A stretch of 64,000 bases of DNA, from contig CAITUY010000147.1 of the NCBI GenBank assembly GCA_903895695.1, positions 1 to 64,000 of the forward strand, written 5' to 3'. Of this stretch, positions 52,700-60,661 are shown one piece after another (position 1 is the stretch's first letter; each line of letters starts with the position of its first letter). Source of the stretch: an uncultured bacterium. Lineage in GTDB: Bacteria > Verrucomicrobiota > Kiritimatiellia > CAIKKV01 > CAITUY01. Position numbers and translations under genes: made by a program. Under the pieces are notes generated by a model. That model was not told the DNA's origin. It did not search any database and worked only from the letters and a program-made list of their open reading frames with translations.

Positions 52700-53054
52700 C
52701 GAAACTCGCCCCGCACGAGCCGGCGGTGCCAGCCGTGGCGGCCGCGGGCAGGGCGACAAGGAGGGGCGCATGAACCGCATCCGGTTCGGAGTAGTGCGCC
52801 CGTCGAGGACCTTCCCGCCCAAGCCCCCGAGGTGCCGCGGCCGGAGAAGCCGCCGGCCCGCCGGGCTACGCTTGGAGGTGGAGAAGCAGGCGGTCTTTTT
52901 TCAAACAACCTCCCATCTCCGACCTGTTGCCAATGTCTTCGGTGTGTAGTGTTCGTCCTTGAGGACCCACGTTTCCTCTCGGCACCATGAAGATGACTGT
53001 TCAGGAAACAACGAACGAATGGATCGCAGGGCACGAAGAGAACAGGAGACACCC
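52700..53054. other. intergenic region
   Basis: A 355-bp stretch between the duplicated-domain protein and the O-acetylesterase gene. I see no convincing gene on either strand and no repeat family. AGGAGA at 53044-53049 is the Shine-Dalgarno for the next gene. Confidence 0.5.
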
Positions 53055-54563
53055 TTGATCGGCACTTCGACGGGTACGTACCGCACAATCCCGGGGCTTC
53101 TGACAGCAGCGATCTGTTTCGCGACAGTTACGGCGCTTGGCGATGTGAAGCCCCATGCGCTCTTCTCCGACGGTGCGGTGCTCCAGCAGGAGATGTCGGT
53201 CCCGGTCTGGGGGACGGCGACCGACGGCGAGAAGGTTACGGTCAGATTCCAGGGCCAGGAGCTTTCGACCGTGGCTCAGGATGGCCGATGGATGGTCAGG
53301 CTCAAGCCCATGAAGCCTGGCGGGCCCTTTCATATGACCATCACCGGCAACAATACGGTCGAGATCACAAACATGATGGTCGGCGAAGTGTGGATCTGCA
53401 GCGGTCAGTCAAACATGGAGTTCCCGGTGGCCCAATGCACCAATGCCGCGGAGGCCATGGCTTCATCGCCAGATTCGATGATGCGGCTCTTCAATGTTCC
53501 CAAGCGGGAGATGCCGCCCGACCGTGCCGGGCCGATACCCCAGATGACCACCCGATGGACCGAGTGTGAACCCGGTTCCGTCGCCAAGTTCTCCGGGGTT
53601 GGATACTTCTTTGGACGAAGACTCCGTGAGACTCTGAAGGTTCCAGTGGGCCTTATCCACATTTCCTGCGGCGGCTCTTCCATTTACCTATGGATGAACA
53701 GCAAGACCCTGACGGAATTGGCCGGAGGAGTGGAGGCCCACGGGAACGGCTGGCTGTACGACAGCATGGTCAGGCAGATTCAGCCCTATGCCATTCGGGG
53801 TGTGATCTGGTACCAGGGAGAGTCCGACGCAGACAACTCGCTGAAATATCGCAAGGCGTTTCCTGCCTTGATAAAGAACTGGCGGGAAGACTGGCAGGAA
53901 TGCAGCTTTCCTTTCCTATTCGTGCAACTGACCTCGTGGAACTTCTGGAAGGCGGACGTGTCGCCTGAGCCGCAGGAACAGAGTACGTGGGCTGAACTGA
54001 GAGAGGCACAGGCCCGGACCGCCGCCACGGTTTCCAATACGGCCATGGTGGTCACAACAGACCTGGGCAGCCCGAAGGACGTCCACCCGGCACGAAAGAA
54101 GGAGATCGGAGACCGGCTGGCCATGGCGGCTGAAGGCATGGTGTATGGCAAGGACACCCATTACACGTCGCCGGAGTTCAAGAACATGACGGTCAAGGGA
54201 AGTCAGGCGGTGATCACCTTCGCCCACGTGAAGGGAGAGCTCGTCACCCACGGTCCGGCCGTGTGCGGCTTCGCCATCGCGAGCGAGGACAGGATATTCT
54301 ACAACGCCGACGCCGTCGTGGAGGGTGACAAGGTCACCGTTTCCAGCCCGAAGGTTCCAAGTCCGGCGGCCGTGCGGTACGGGTGGGCCAACTGTCCGCT
54401 CATGAATCTCTTCCTCTCGGACGGACTCCCCGTTGCCCCGTTCAGAACAGATGACTTCCCCCTGCTGAAATGCAGCAAATGCAAGTCTGTGAGCGGCCGT
54501 GGCATCAAGAACGGGATCTGCAATGAATGCGGAGGCCCGGCCGAAGAGTACCGGCTACCGTAA
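53055..54563 (+). CDS. sialate O-acetylesterase-like secreted enzyme with C-terminal zinc ribbon
   Basis: 502 aa. Signal-type segment (TIPGLLTAAICFATVTALG). Family motifs: PHALFSDGAVLQQEMSVPVWG, GEVWICSGQSNMEFP (nucleophile Ser), GVIWYQGESDAD and DVHPARKKEIGDRLA (Asp/His). It should remove O-acetyl groups from sialic or other acetylated sugars outside the cell. After the family's usual end (FRTDDFPL) there is a zinc-ribbon-like tail, CSKCKSVSGRG...ICNECGG, which is unusual. TTG 53055 has AGGAGA 5 nt upstream; ATG 53019 is an alternative. Confidence 0.88.
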   Translation: MIGTSTGTYRTIPGLLTAAICFATVTALGDVKPHALFSDGAVLQQEMSVPVWGTATDGEKVTVRFQGQELSTVAQDGRWMVRLKPMKPGGPFHMTITGNNTVEITNMMVGEVWICSGQSNMEFPVAQCTNAAEAMASSPDSMMRLFNVPKREMPPDRAGPIPQMTTRWTECEPGSVAKFSGVGYFFGRRLRETLKVPVGLIHISCGGSSIYLWMNSKTLTELAGGVEAHGNGWLYDSMVRQIQPYAIRGVIWYQGESDADNSLKYRKAFPALIKNWREDWQECSFPFLFVQLTSWNFWKADVSPEPQEQSTWAELREAQARTAATVSNTAMVVTTDLGSPKDVHPARKKEIGDRLAMAAEGMVYGKDTHYTSPEFKNMTVKGSQAVITFAHVKGELVTHGPAVCGFAIASEDRIFYNADAVVEGDKVTVSSPKVPSPAAVRYGWANCPLMNLFLSDGLPVAPFRTDDFPLLKCSKCKSVSGRGIKNGICNECGGPAEEYRLP

Positions 54564-54729
54564 GCCGAAGGGGGCCAACGGGCCGGGCGGCGATGGGCAA
54601 GCTGGATGGGATGGGCGTTCCGGTTCAGCCTTCCGGGCCGTCCCCGCAACGGCTCCTGATCCCGCCGTGACGATCGAAGCCCGCCGCCGGAACATTCCGC
54701 TTGCCGACTGATCCTCGCCATCGTATCGT

Positions 54730-54764
54730 ACCAAGGAAGTTGGTCATATCGCCAATGTTGTTGG
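54730..54764. promoter_or_regulatory. tandem ACCAA-N5-TTGGT operator candidates
   Basis: ACCAA-GGAAG-TTGGT (54730-54744) and CCAA-TGTTG-TTGG (54752-54764) are two inverted repeats with the same half-sites and 5-nt spacers. Their centres are 21 bp apart (two helical turns). They lie directly upstream of the wHTH gene at 54792. Confidence 0.5.
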
Positions 54765-54791
54765 TAATGCAACGAGGAACCGGGGTGCGTC

Positions 54792-55121
54792 ATGATCGAA
54801 ACGCTGTTGGGCTCGACCAATGCCGAGCGGGTCCTGCTCTTCCTGCTGGCCCGTGACGAAGGGTACGCCACCCAGATCGCGGACTTCTTCGACACGGACC
54901 TGTACGGCATCCAGAAGCAACTGGACAAGCTGGAGAACGGCGGCGTGCTGGCCAGCAGCACCGCTGGCCGCACGAGGCTCTACCGGTTCAGTCAACGATA
55001 TGCCTTCCTGAAGGAATTGCAGGCCTTGCTTCGAAAGGCGCTGGAGTCCTACCCGGCCGACGAACAGGACCGCCTGCTGATCGTCCGGCGCCGTCCGAGG
55101 CGCAGGGGCAAGCCGCTATGA
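54792..55121 (+). CDS. winged-helix regulator/antitoxin partner
   Basis: 109 aa winged-helix protein with a MarR/ArsR-like helix pattern (GYATQIADFFDTDLYGIQK, then LENGGVLASSTAGRTRLYRF as the wing). The tail is basic (RRRPRRRGKP). It overlaps the nucleotidyltransferase gene by ATGA (55118-55121), and operator-like repeats lie upstream. In such pairs the regulator is usually the antitoxin. Function is inferred from that context. Confidence 0.82.
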   Translation: MIETLLGSTNAERVLLFLLARDEGYATQIADFFDTDLYGIQKQLDKLENGGVLASSTAGRTRLYRFSQRYAFLKELQALLRKALESYPADEQDRLLIVRRRPRRRGKPL

Positions 55122-55774
55122 AGCCCGTTCGCGACATGACCAGGCTGGAACTGGCGGGCTTCGTTGCGGCGGAATGTCGGAGGCGCAACCTCAACGTGGT
55201 GCTTTCCGGCGGGTCCTGCGTGTCGATCTACAGCCGGGGGAAGTACGTCTCGATAGACCTGGACTTCGTGAACGTGGCTTTCGCGAAGCGGGCTCTCATC
55301 AAGGCGACAATGGAGGCACTCGGGTTCCATGAAGAGAACCGCTACTTCCGCCATCCCGATAGCGACATCCTCATCGAGTTCCCGCCCGGTCCCCTCGGCA
55401 TCGGGGAGGAATCCGTGAAGGAGATCCTGGAGATGGAGACCGGACTCGGGATCCTCAGGATCATCTCGCCGACCGACTGCGTCAAAGACCGGCTGAGCTG
55501 GTTCTACCACGGCCGGGACACCGAATGCCTGGAGCAGGCGGTCCTCGTTGCGCAGGACAGCGAGATTGACCTCAAGGAAGTCGAGCGCTGGTCAAAGGCC
55601 GAAGGCAAGGGCGACGCCTTTGCGCAGATCAAGAACCGGCTGCGCAAGCGACAGGCCAGTTCGTCGATTCGCTCCGCTGCGGAGCCACACGCCGGACGTT
55701 GTGCCAAAAGAAATGGGTTTGATGCGTATCCCATTTGTGGTACATTGCCGCTGGATCAAGGAGACGAGCCATGA
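55118..55774 (+). CDS. AbiEii/DUF6036-type nucleotidyltransferase, probable toxin
   Basis: 218 aa. N-terminal GGSCVSIYSRGKYVSIDLDF has the Gly-Ser and Asp-x-Asp elements of the nucleotidyltransferase fold. PTDCVKDRLSWFYHG resembles AbiEii/DUF6036 proteins. The natural end is probably near residue 190 (RLRKRQASS). The remaining tail looks non-native and overlaps the RelB promoter region, ending by ATGA overlap with relB (55771-55774). A toxin role is inferred from pairing with the wHTH gene. No substrate is shown. Confidence 0.8.
   Translation: MKPVRDMTRLELAGFVAAECRRRNLNVVLSGGSCVSIYSRGKYVSIDLDFVNVAFAKRALIKATMEALGFHEENRYFRHPDSDILIEFPPGPLGIGEESVKEILEMETGLGILRIISPTDCVKDRLSWFYHGRDTECLEQAVLVAQDSEIDLKEVERWSKAEGKGDAFAQIKNRLRKRQASSSIRSAAEPHAGRCAKRNGFDAYPICGTLPLDQGDEP
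55712..55735. promoter_or_regulatory. inverted repeat upstream of relB
   Basis: AATGGG (55712-55717) and CCCATT (55730-55735) with a 12-nt spacer lie 36-59 bp before the RelB start, inside the 3' tail of the nucleotidyltransferase frame. A possible RelB operator. Confidence 0.35.
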
Positions 55775-56031
55775 GCAAGAGCGCGATGTTGAGAGCCAGG
55801 CTTGAGCCGGAGTTGAAGACGCATGCCGAGGCAATCTTCAGCCGTTTGGGGCTGAACCCCACTCAGGCTATCACGATCTTCTACCGCCAGGTGGAGCTTC
55901 ATCAGGGACTTCCGTTTAGCGTTGCCGTCCCGTCCGCCGCCACCAGCCGCACGTTTGATGCCACGGACGCAGGACGCGATCTTGTCGTCTGCAAGGATGC
56001 TGGTGACATGTTCAAGAAACTCGGAATCTGA
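55771..56031 (+). CDS. RelB/DinJ-type antitoxin
   Basis: 86 aa. An N-terminal ribbon-helix-helix-type segment (MLRARLEPELKTHAEAIFSRLGLNPTQA, given here as separate motifs LRARLEPELK and GLNPTQAI) is followed by a toxin-binding tail. It matches the RelB/DinJ family by layout and position. GGAGACGAGCC precedes ATG 55771, which overlaps the nucleotidyltransferase stop. The stop TGA overlaps the toxin ATG (TGATG at 56029-56033). Confidence 0.88.
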   Translation: MSKSAMLRARLEPELKTHAEAIFSRLGLNPTQAITIFYRQVELHQGLPFSVAVPSAATSRTFDATDAGRDLVVCKDAGDMFKKLGI

Positions 56032-56303
56032 TGTATACCCCGGTCTACACGAAGCAATTCGCCAAGGACCTCAAGCTCTGCAATCGGCGAGGAAAGAATC
56101 TGGAAAAATTCAAGATCCTCGCCCGCACCTTGCTCTCCGGGCAGTCGCTGGACCCCATTCACAGGGATCACAAGGTTGTCGGCAATTATCAAGGCCGACG
56201 GGATTGCCACATCGAATCCGACTGGCTGCTTATCTACAAGATTGAAGATGCCAGGCTCATCTTCGAACGGACGGGCACTCATGCCGACTTGTTCAAGACA
56301 TAG
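56031..56303 (+). CDS. YafQ/RelE-type mRNA interferase toxin
   Basis: 90 aa, the usual size. The residues known to matter in YafQ have counterparts: H44/H47 (DPIHRDHK), H60 (DCHI), D64-W65 (ESDWLL) and H84 (TGTHADLF). It should cleave mRNA at the ribosome when free of antitoxin. The start overlaps the antitoxin stop, and no in-frame break is seen. It completes a RelB/YafQ-type pair that is chained to the wHTH/nucleotidyltransferase pair. Confidence 0.93.
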   Translation: MYTPVYTKQFAKDLKLCNRRGKNLEKFKILARTLLSGQSLDPIHRDHKVVGNYQGRRDCHIESDWLLIYKIEDARLIFERTGTHADLFKT

Positions 56304-56492
56304 CACCGCACAACCAGCCAATGCTCGCGAGGGCGAGTACGCCGTCGGAAAACCGGAGCCTTCTGCATGAGGCGATGGCCGGCTCAGGATCGCCTCTCGC
56401 CTTTTACCTGCGGGTAAAACGCCCGACGCCTGCCTGACTTTTCGGGCGAACGGAAGGTTGCCGCCGGCCTCGGTCGCCGGCCGCGATGCCCC

Positions 56493-56563
56493 GGCAACGT
56501 CAGAGTGGAGCTACGGGCGTCCGCGCTCAGCGGACGACCGTTAGCTCCCACGAATTGTTGGCC
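56493..56563. repeat. attC-like folded hairpin
   Basis: Outer arms GGCAAC (56493-56498) and GTTGGCC (56557-56563) flank 8-nt unpaired spacers. The inner arms GGAGCTACGGGCGTCCGC (56507-56524) and 56530-56548 pair well, with a GCTCA loop. This two-arm architecture recalls integron attC sites, but the GTTRRRY core is imperfect and no integrase gene is in the window. Confidence 0.4.
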
Positions 56564-56569
56564 GTTCGA

Positions 56570-56974
56570 TCACACGATTTGCTTTCCTGCCTCCGGTCCC
56601 ACTGACTGGTCGTAAACGGCTTCCACCGTGATTTGGACAACGTACTGAAGTGGGGGCAACTTCATCGGAGCCTTCTTTATCTCCCCAGCCACTTGCTCGA
56701 ACAGCAGCCCGGACTCCAGTATTTTTGCCGAACCTTTGATCTGGTAGCCCTTGTAGGTGGTCATGTCCACGACCGTGACCGCGACTTTGGGATTGGCCCG
56801 GAGGTTTTCACGCGTCTTCTTCGAAAACAGATCGGCAAAGACAATATGCTCATCGTCAATTATCTTAACCGATCCCTTGGGTGTCGCGTTGGGCATGCCA
56901 CTGGGCCCGGCTGTTGCGACCCAGGCCATTTTGCCTTTCAGGAACTCTTGCACTTCATTCGGTATTTTCGCCAT
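56570..56974 (-). CDS. pyridoxamine 5'-phosphate oxidase-like flavin protein
   Basis: 134 aa single-domain split-barrel protein. MAWVATAGPSGMPNATPKGS, ADLFSKKTRENLRANPKVAV and YKGYQIKGSAKI are the usual PNPOx-like segments that bind FMN or a related cofactor. The true substrate is unknown; many members are cofactor-binding oxidoreductases other than the vitamin B6 enzyme. It is monocistronic, on the minus strand after the toxin-antitoxin operon. Confidence 0.88.
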   Translation of the reverse strand: MAKIPNEVQEFLKGKMAWVATAGPSGMPNATPKGSVKIIDDEHIVFADLFSKKTRENLRANPKVAVTVVDMTTYKGYQIKGSAKILESGLLFEQVAGEIKKAPMKLPPLQYVVQITVEAVYDQSVGPEAGKQIV

Positions 56975-57125
56975 GTGGTCCTTCTTTCTCTTGTTTGTCT
57001 TGTTGCTTGCCTCTTCTGGTTTCCATCAACTGCTTCAAAGAAGTCTTCGGTAGCTGCGGCCAACGCGTCGGGTGTGGGACGGTGAGCATGCGAGCCGTAC
57101 CCACGACCCGCTTGTTCGCCGCCGT

Positions 57126-57584
57126 CTATCTTCTGGCATTGAGGAAGACTTCCTTGCGGTTGAAAGTGCCGATGCTCAAGAGATTCGAGTATGCCTCCGT
57201 CATTGTATTCCCCTTGAGAGTCTCGCTTCCGCACACGTGACCGAAGAAGACCCGGTTGGTGCCTGTGCTGTCATGCGTAATCAGAGTGCCACCCTGAATG
57301 TGGCCATGGCTGTTCAACGTCCGTAGCACCATCCATCCGCCATTCGGGAACGTGAGCAATGTGAGTCTGTTGCCTGCGTTGTCCCATCCAATGCGTCCAT
57401 CCTTGCCGGTCACATCGAGGCACTCAAATCGGTTCGTAACGTCGGCCAGGGTCCGACAAACGGCCAGGCGCTCCACCCACTGGCTGGCGTAGGCCCGTGA
57501 GCCTTTGCCCATGATGCAACTTGGGGCAATGAAGGTCGCCAAGCCAAGGCCGCCCAGCACAAGAAGTATCCATTTCCATCTCAT
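57126..57584 (-). CDS. hypothetical membrane-anchored protein
   Basis: 152 aa. N-terminal hydrophobic segment (WILLVLGGLGLATFI) then IAPSCIMGKGS, in which the Cys could suit a lipoprotein though the lipobox is weak. The rest is a small mixed domain with VTNRFECLDVTGKDGRIGW and GGTLITHDSTGTNRVFFGH. No family is recognised. The gene has no obvious partner. Confidence 0.55.
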   Translation of the reverse strand: MRWKWILLVLGGLGLATFIAPSCIMGKGSRAYASQWVERLAVCRTLADVTNRFECLDVTGKDGRIGWDNAGNRLTLLTFPNGGWMVLRTLNSHGHIQGGTLITHDSTGTNRVFFGHVCGSETLKGNTMTEAYSNLLSIGTFNRKEVFLNARR

Positions 57585-57795
57585 CTATATTGGGGCTCAC
57601 TGTACGGCTGGCGACCGGGGCAAGTCCATCTCGTTGTTGCGGAATATCCGGGGAGGATGCCGCCAGCGTCAGAGCGCCCACAGGGCGTCCCGTTGCGAGG
57701 CGTGCCCAAGTCAAGGGCCGAGAGCCCGAAGGCCGGTGGGGCGTCAGGGATCGCAAGCGCTCGCAGTCTTGACCAGATTACGATTATGTCGCAAT

Positions 57796-59025
57796 ATGGT
57801 CGGCATGAAGACCCGTTACCTTGAGACCCCGATCGAGCAGCTCTGCTTCTCCGGACACAAAATGGCTTTCGTCTCGGGGCCGCGCCAATGCGGCAAGACG
57901 ACCATGGCCAAGCTCATGCTGGCCCGACGGACTTCGGAATCGTACCGCAACTGGGATGACGTGGTGTTCCGGCGGCAGTGGGCGAAGGACCCGAGCGCCA
58001 TCGTGGCGGCTCCGCAAGGAAACGTCCCGCTCGTCGTGCTGGATGAGATTCACAAGGCAAAGGGCTGGAAGCGGACGCTCAAAGGGGTCTACGACACCCT
58101 CGTCACGCCGGCGGACATCATGGTGACGGGAAGCGCCCGTCTGAGCGTGTACAAGAAGGGCAGTGACAGCCTGACAGGGCGCTACTTCCAGTTTCGCCTT
58201 CACCCCCTCACGCTGGGGGAGATGGAGGCGTCGGGTTCCCCGACACCCGACGACGCTCTGTCGGCCCTCTTCCAGCGGTCTCGACGGTCGTCGCGTTCAT
58301 CGGTCTCGACTTTTGAGGCGCTGGAACGATTCGGCGGGTTCCCCGAGCCGCTGCTGGGGCAGGACGAGCGGAAGGCCCGGCTGTGGCGCCGGAACCGCAT
58401 CGACACCGTCATACGGGAGGACGTGCGCGACCTGACGCGCATCCCGGAATTGGGCAGGATCGAGATGATGGCGGCCTTGCTCCCCGAGCGGGTCGGGTCC
58501 CTGTTCAGCATGGCATCCCTGCGCGAGGACCTGGAGGTCAGCTTCGACACGGTGCGCCGTTGGACAGCATTGCTGAAGGATCTGTACTATGTCCACGAGA
58601 TCAAACCTTTCCAGACGGCCATCGCCCGTTCCCTCCGCAAGGAGGGGAAGCTATACATGTGGGACTACGGCGAGGTGTCGGAGCCTGCGGCGCGCTTCGA
58701 GAACCTGGTCGCCAATCACCTGCTGAAGGCGTGCCACTTGTGGACGGACACCGGCGAAGGGACGTTTGACCTCCATTACCTGCGCAACAAGGAGAAGCAG
58801 GAGATCGATTTTCTCATCGTGCGAGACCGGCGGCCATGGCTGCCCGTGGAGGTCAAGCTGGCCGACGTGGACCCTTCGCCGCACTGGCGGAGGTTCCTCC
58901 CAGCCATAAAATGCCCACGCGCGCTGCAACTGGTCGCGACACCGGGCGTATGGCGGGAACACTCGGTCGGCGACTCCCGCGTGACGGTGGCGAGCGCTTG
59001 TGAGGCACTCGCCCACCTGCCGTAG
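57796..59025 (+). CDS. DUF4143-type AAA ATPase
   Basis: 409 aa. N-terminal AAA ATPase: Walker A GPRQCGKTTMAK, Walker B LVVLDEIHKAKGWK and the sensor MVTGSARLSVYKKG. The C-terminal DUF4143-like domain is the usual partner and carries a nuclease-like motif near IDFLIVRDRRPWLPVEVK (PD-(D/E)xK-like, E-x-K). Such proteins are common in accessory islands; function is not established. Start is ATG 57796 or 57805. The gene follows the operator and toxin genes but is transcribed on its own. Confidence 0.9.
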   Translation: MVGMKTRYLETPIEQLCFSGHKMAFVSGPRQCGKTTMAKLMLARRTSESYRNWDDVVFRRQWAKDPSAIVAAPQGNVPLVVLDEIHKAKGWKRTLKGVYDTLVTPADIMVTGSARLSVYKKGSDSLTGRYFQFRLHPLTLGEMEASGSPTPDDALSALFQRSRRSSRSSVSTFEALERFGGFPEPLLGQDERKARLWRRNRIDTVIREDVRDLTRIPELGRIEMMAALLPERVGSLFSMASLREDLEVSFDTVRRWTALLKDLYYVHEIKPFQTAIARSLRKEGKLYMWDYGEVSEPAARFENLVANHLLKACHLWTDTGEGTFDLHYLRNKEKQEIDFLIVRDRRPWLPVEVKLADVDPSPHWRRFLPAIKCPRALQLVATPGVWREHSVGDSRVTVASACEALAHLP

Positions 59026-59136
59026 CGTCCGTCCCCCTTGGCCGAATCACGACATGATCGCCATTCGGTCGCGAGGCTTCCCGCTCTGCGTCTCGGCCAT
59101 CGCCGTTCCGCCATGATCGGGCCAGTCCGGCGGCCT

Positions 59137-59418
59137 TCAGTCACGGCTACGGCTTAGGATGCGCAACCGATCCATGTCTCCGGCGATGAGCGCCTCTTTC
59201 TTGGCGTGACTCCAACGTTTGAGTTGCCGTTCGCGCCTGATCGCCTCCAGTTCGGTCGCGAAGTCCTCGCGGTACAGTATGCTCGTAGGCGAGTTGATGG
59301 CGGTGTGCCTGGCGCCAGTTCCTGTCCGATGGCATGCAAATCGGGACGGCAAATCAGCCGTGTGGCCAACGTAAAATGTGCCGTTGCGGCATGCAAGGAT
59401 GTAGACGGTCCAAGTCAC
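59137..59418 (-). CDS. GIY-YIG endonuclease-like protein
   Basis: 93 aa. N-terminal TWTVYILACRNGTFYVGHT is the GIY-YIG motif, followed by ADLPSRFACHRTGTGARHT and EAIRRERQLKRWSHAKK. Small single-domain GIY-YIG proteins of this kind are often associated with repeats and mobile DNA. GTG 59418 gives the family-typical start; the frame extends upstream but that part looks non-coding. Upstream sequence is rich in repeat-like elements. Confidence 0.87.
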   Translation of the reverse strand: MTWTVYILACRNGTFYVGHTADLPSRFACHRTGTGARHTAINSPTSILYREDFATELEAIRRERQLKRWSHAKKEALIAGDMDRLRILSRSRD

Positions 59419-59797
59419 ACGGTGGAAGCCCTTCGACGCAGTCGCTTCGCTCCTTTGCTCAGGGCATTCGACACGCCCGCTCTGACGAGTCTGTGGCCTG
59501 CCATGAGCAAGCCCGCGACGGCGGGCGCGTCGAATGGCGGAGAGGGTGGGATTTGTCGTATCGTCTCCACTGCTGATTCGTAGCCTCTTGCAAATCAACA
59601 AGATACGCAAGACGCCAATTCCAGACTCCCGCAGGTAGGGGCTGAGTAGGTACCACTTCCGCTCCCCAGTTCACCTCTACTGACGGCACAAAGCCCTCGT
59701 AGTCCATGCGTATTCCTCGACAGGTTTAGTCTTGATTCCGGCCCCACCAATGGATACAAATACCAATAGTTATAAACATCACATGGTACTTCCATCC
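59419..59797. other. repeat-rich intergenic stretch
   Basis: Between the GIY-YIG gene and the AbiEi fragment. It contains palindromic pieces such as CGCCCGC near 59474 with GCGGGCG near 59520. An open minus-strand frame at 59459-59707 (82 aa) was not accepted as a gene. AT-rich bases at 59745-59785 may hold the promoter of the AbiEi fragment. Confidence 0.4.
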
Positions 59798-60148
59798 ATG
59801 CAAAACCGTGCGCCAGCAGAATCTGCCCAGACAAAAGCGACAGGGATTCTCCGTGCTCTTGGCGGGATGATCAAATCTCACGAAGCCATTCAGGCTGGTG
59901 TCCATCCCCGGACACTTCGGCAACTTCGCGACGCCGGAATTCTGGATCAAGTATCTCGCGGCATATATCGGCTTGCCGACCAACCGCCGATTTCCAACCC
60001 CGACCTTGTAACGGTGGCCCTGAGAATCCCGCAGGCGGTAGTCTGCCTGATCTCCGCTCTGGCCTTTCATGAACTGACAACCCAAATCCCACACACCGTC
60101 TCGATTGCACTCAAGAAGGGAGCCGAAGCCCCTCGACTGGACTATCCT
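59798..60148 (+). pseudogene. truncated AbiEi-type antitoxin/regulator
   Basis: The first ~117 codons match the N-terminal wHTH region of AbiEi-family antitoxins: GVHPRTLRQLRDAG, SRGIYRLADQPPISNPD, VVCLISALAFHELTTQIPH and ending EAPRLDYP. The normal continuation after LDYP is lost. From about 60148 the frame runs antisense through a TPR gene. The partner AbiEii gene is also missing. The break point is near 60148. Confidence 0.75.
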
Positions 60149-60370
60149 CTCGTACAGGCGGGCCAGCCCCTCGTAGCCGTCAAAATGCTCGGGCTGCGAC
60201 AGGATGAGTTGCTGGAATTTCGCCTCGGCTTTCGCAAGGTCGCCGTTGTCCATGAACTCCATGCCCTCATCCCGCCAATCGAAATCGTCTTCCTTGTGGG
60301 GGCGTATGGCCGGATGTTGGGCTTTGGCCAGGGCAATGAAGGCTTGTAGTTCGGGCGTCATAGTCGGCAT
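60149..60370 (-). pseudogene. truncated TPR protein, cut at the AbiEi junction
   Basis: The first ~74 codons (MPTMTPELQAFIALAKAQHP, then EGMEFMDNGDLAKAEAKFQQ and HFDGYEGLARLYER) look like a TPR protein. Past about 60148 the frame reads antisense through AbiEi. It starts 9 nt after the HU gene stop, so it was probably in one operon with it. Its 3' half is lost. Confidence 0.7.
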
Positions 60371-60379
60371 TCCAGGTGA

Positions 60380-60661
60380 TCAGCTCTTGAGCACGCGTTC
60401 CTTCATGATCTTGCCGGCCTTGAACTTCACGACTTTGCGGGCGGGGATGGCGACGGTCTTCATGGGCTTGTTGGGATTACGTCCAATGCGCGGCTTGCGG
60501 GTCGTCACCTCGAACACGCCGAAGTCCCGGAACTCGACGTTTTCCCCGCGGACCAGGCTCTCGGTGATGTAGTCGAGCGTCTTCTGTAAGATTCCGGCAA
60601 CCTGATGCTGGGTAAGTCCAGTTTCTTCCGTGATGCGAACAACCAATTCTCGTTTCGTCAT
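60380..60661 (-). CDS. HU/IHF-family DNA-binding protein
   Basis: 93 aa histone-like protein. TKRELVVRITEETGLTQHQ at the start, NVEFRDFGVFEV and TRKPRIGRNPNKPMKT (DNA-binding arm) and VVKFKAGKIMKERV are typical. It may bend DNA and condense the chromosome. ATG 60661 is preceded by AGGAGAA. A truncated TPR frame follows 9 nt downstream, suggesting an original operon. Confidence 0.95.
   Translation of the reverse strand: MTKRELVVRITEETGLTQHQVAGILQKTLDYITESLVRGENVEFRDFGVFEVTTRKPRIGRNPNKPMKTVAIPARKVVKFKAGKIMKERVLKS

Noticed and set aside
56304-56569. CRISPR array or integron cassette array
   Set aside because: Only one attC-like hairpin and no direct repeats with spacers anywhere in the window.
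59459-59707. Minus-strand frame of 82 codons (begins MDYEGFVPSVEV)
   Set aside because: The N-terminus looks somewhat protein-like, but the rest is repeat-rich and no start signal or homology was found; left out as a gene.
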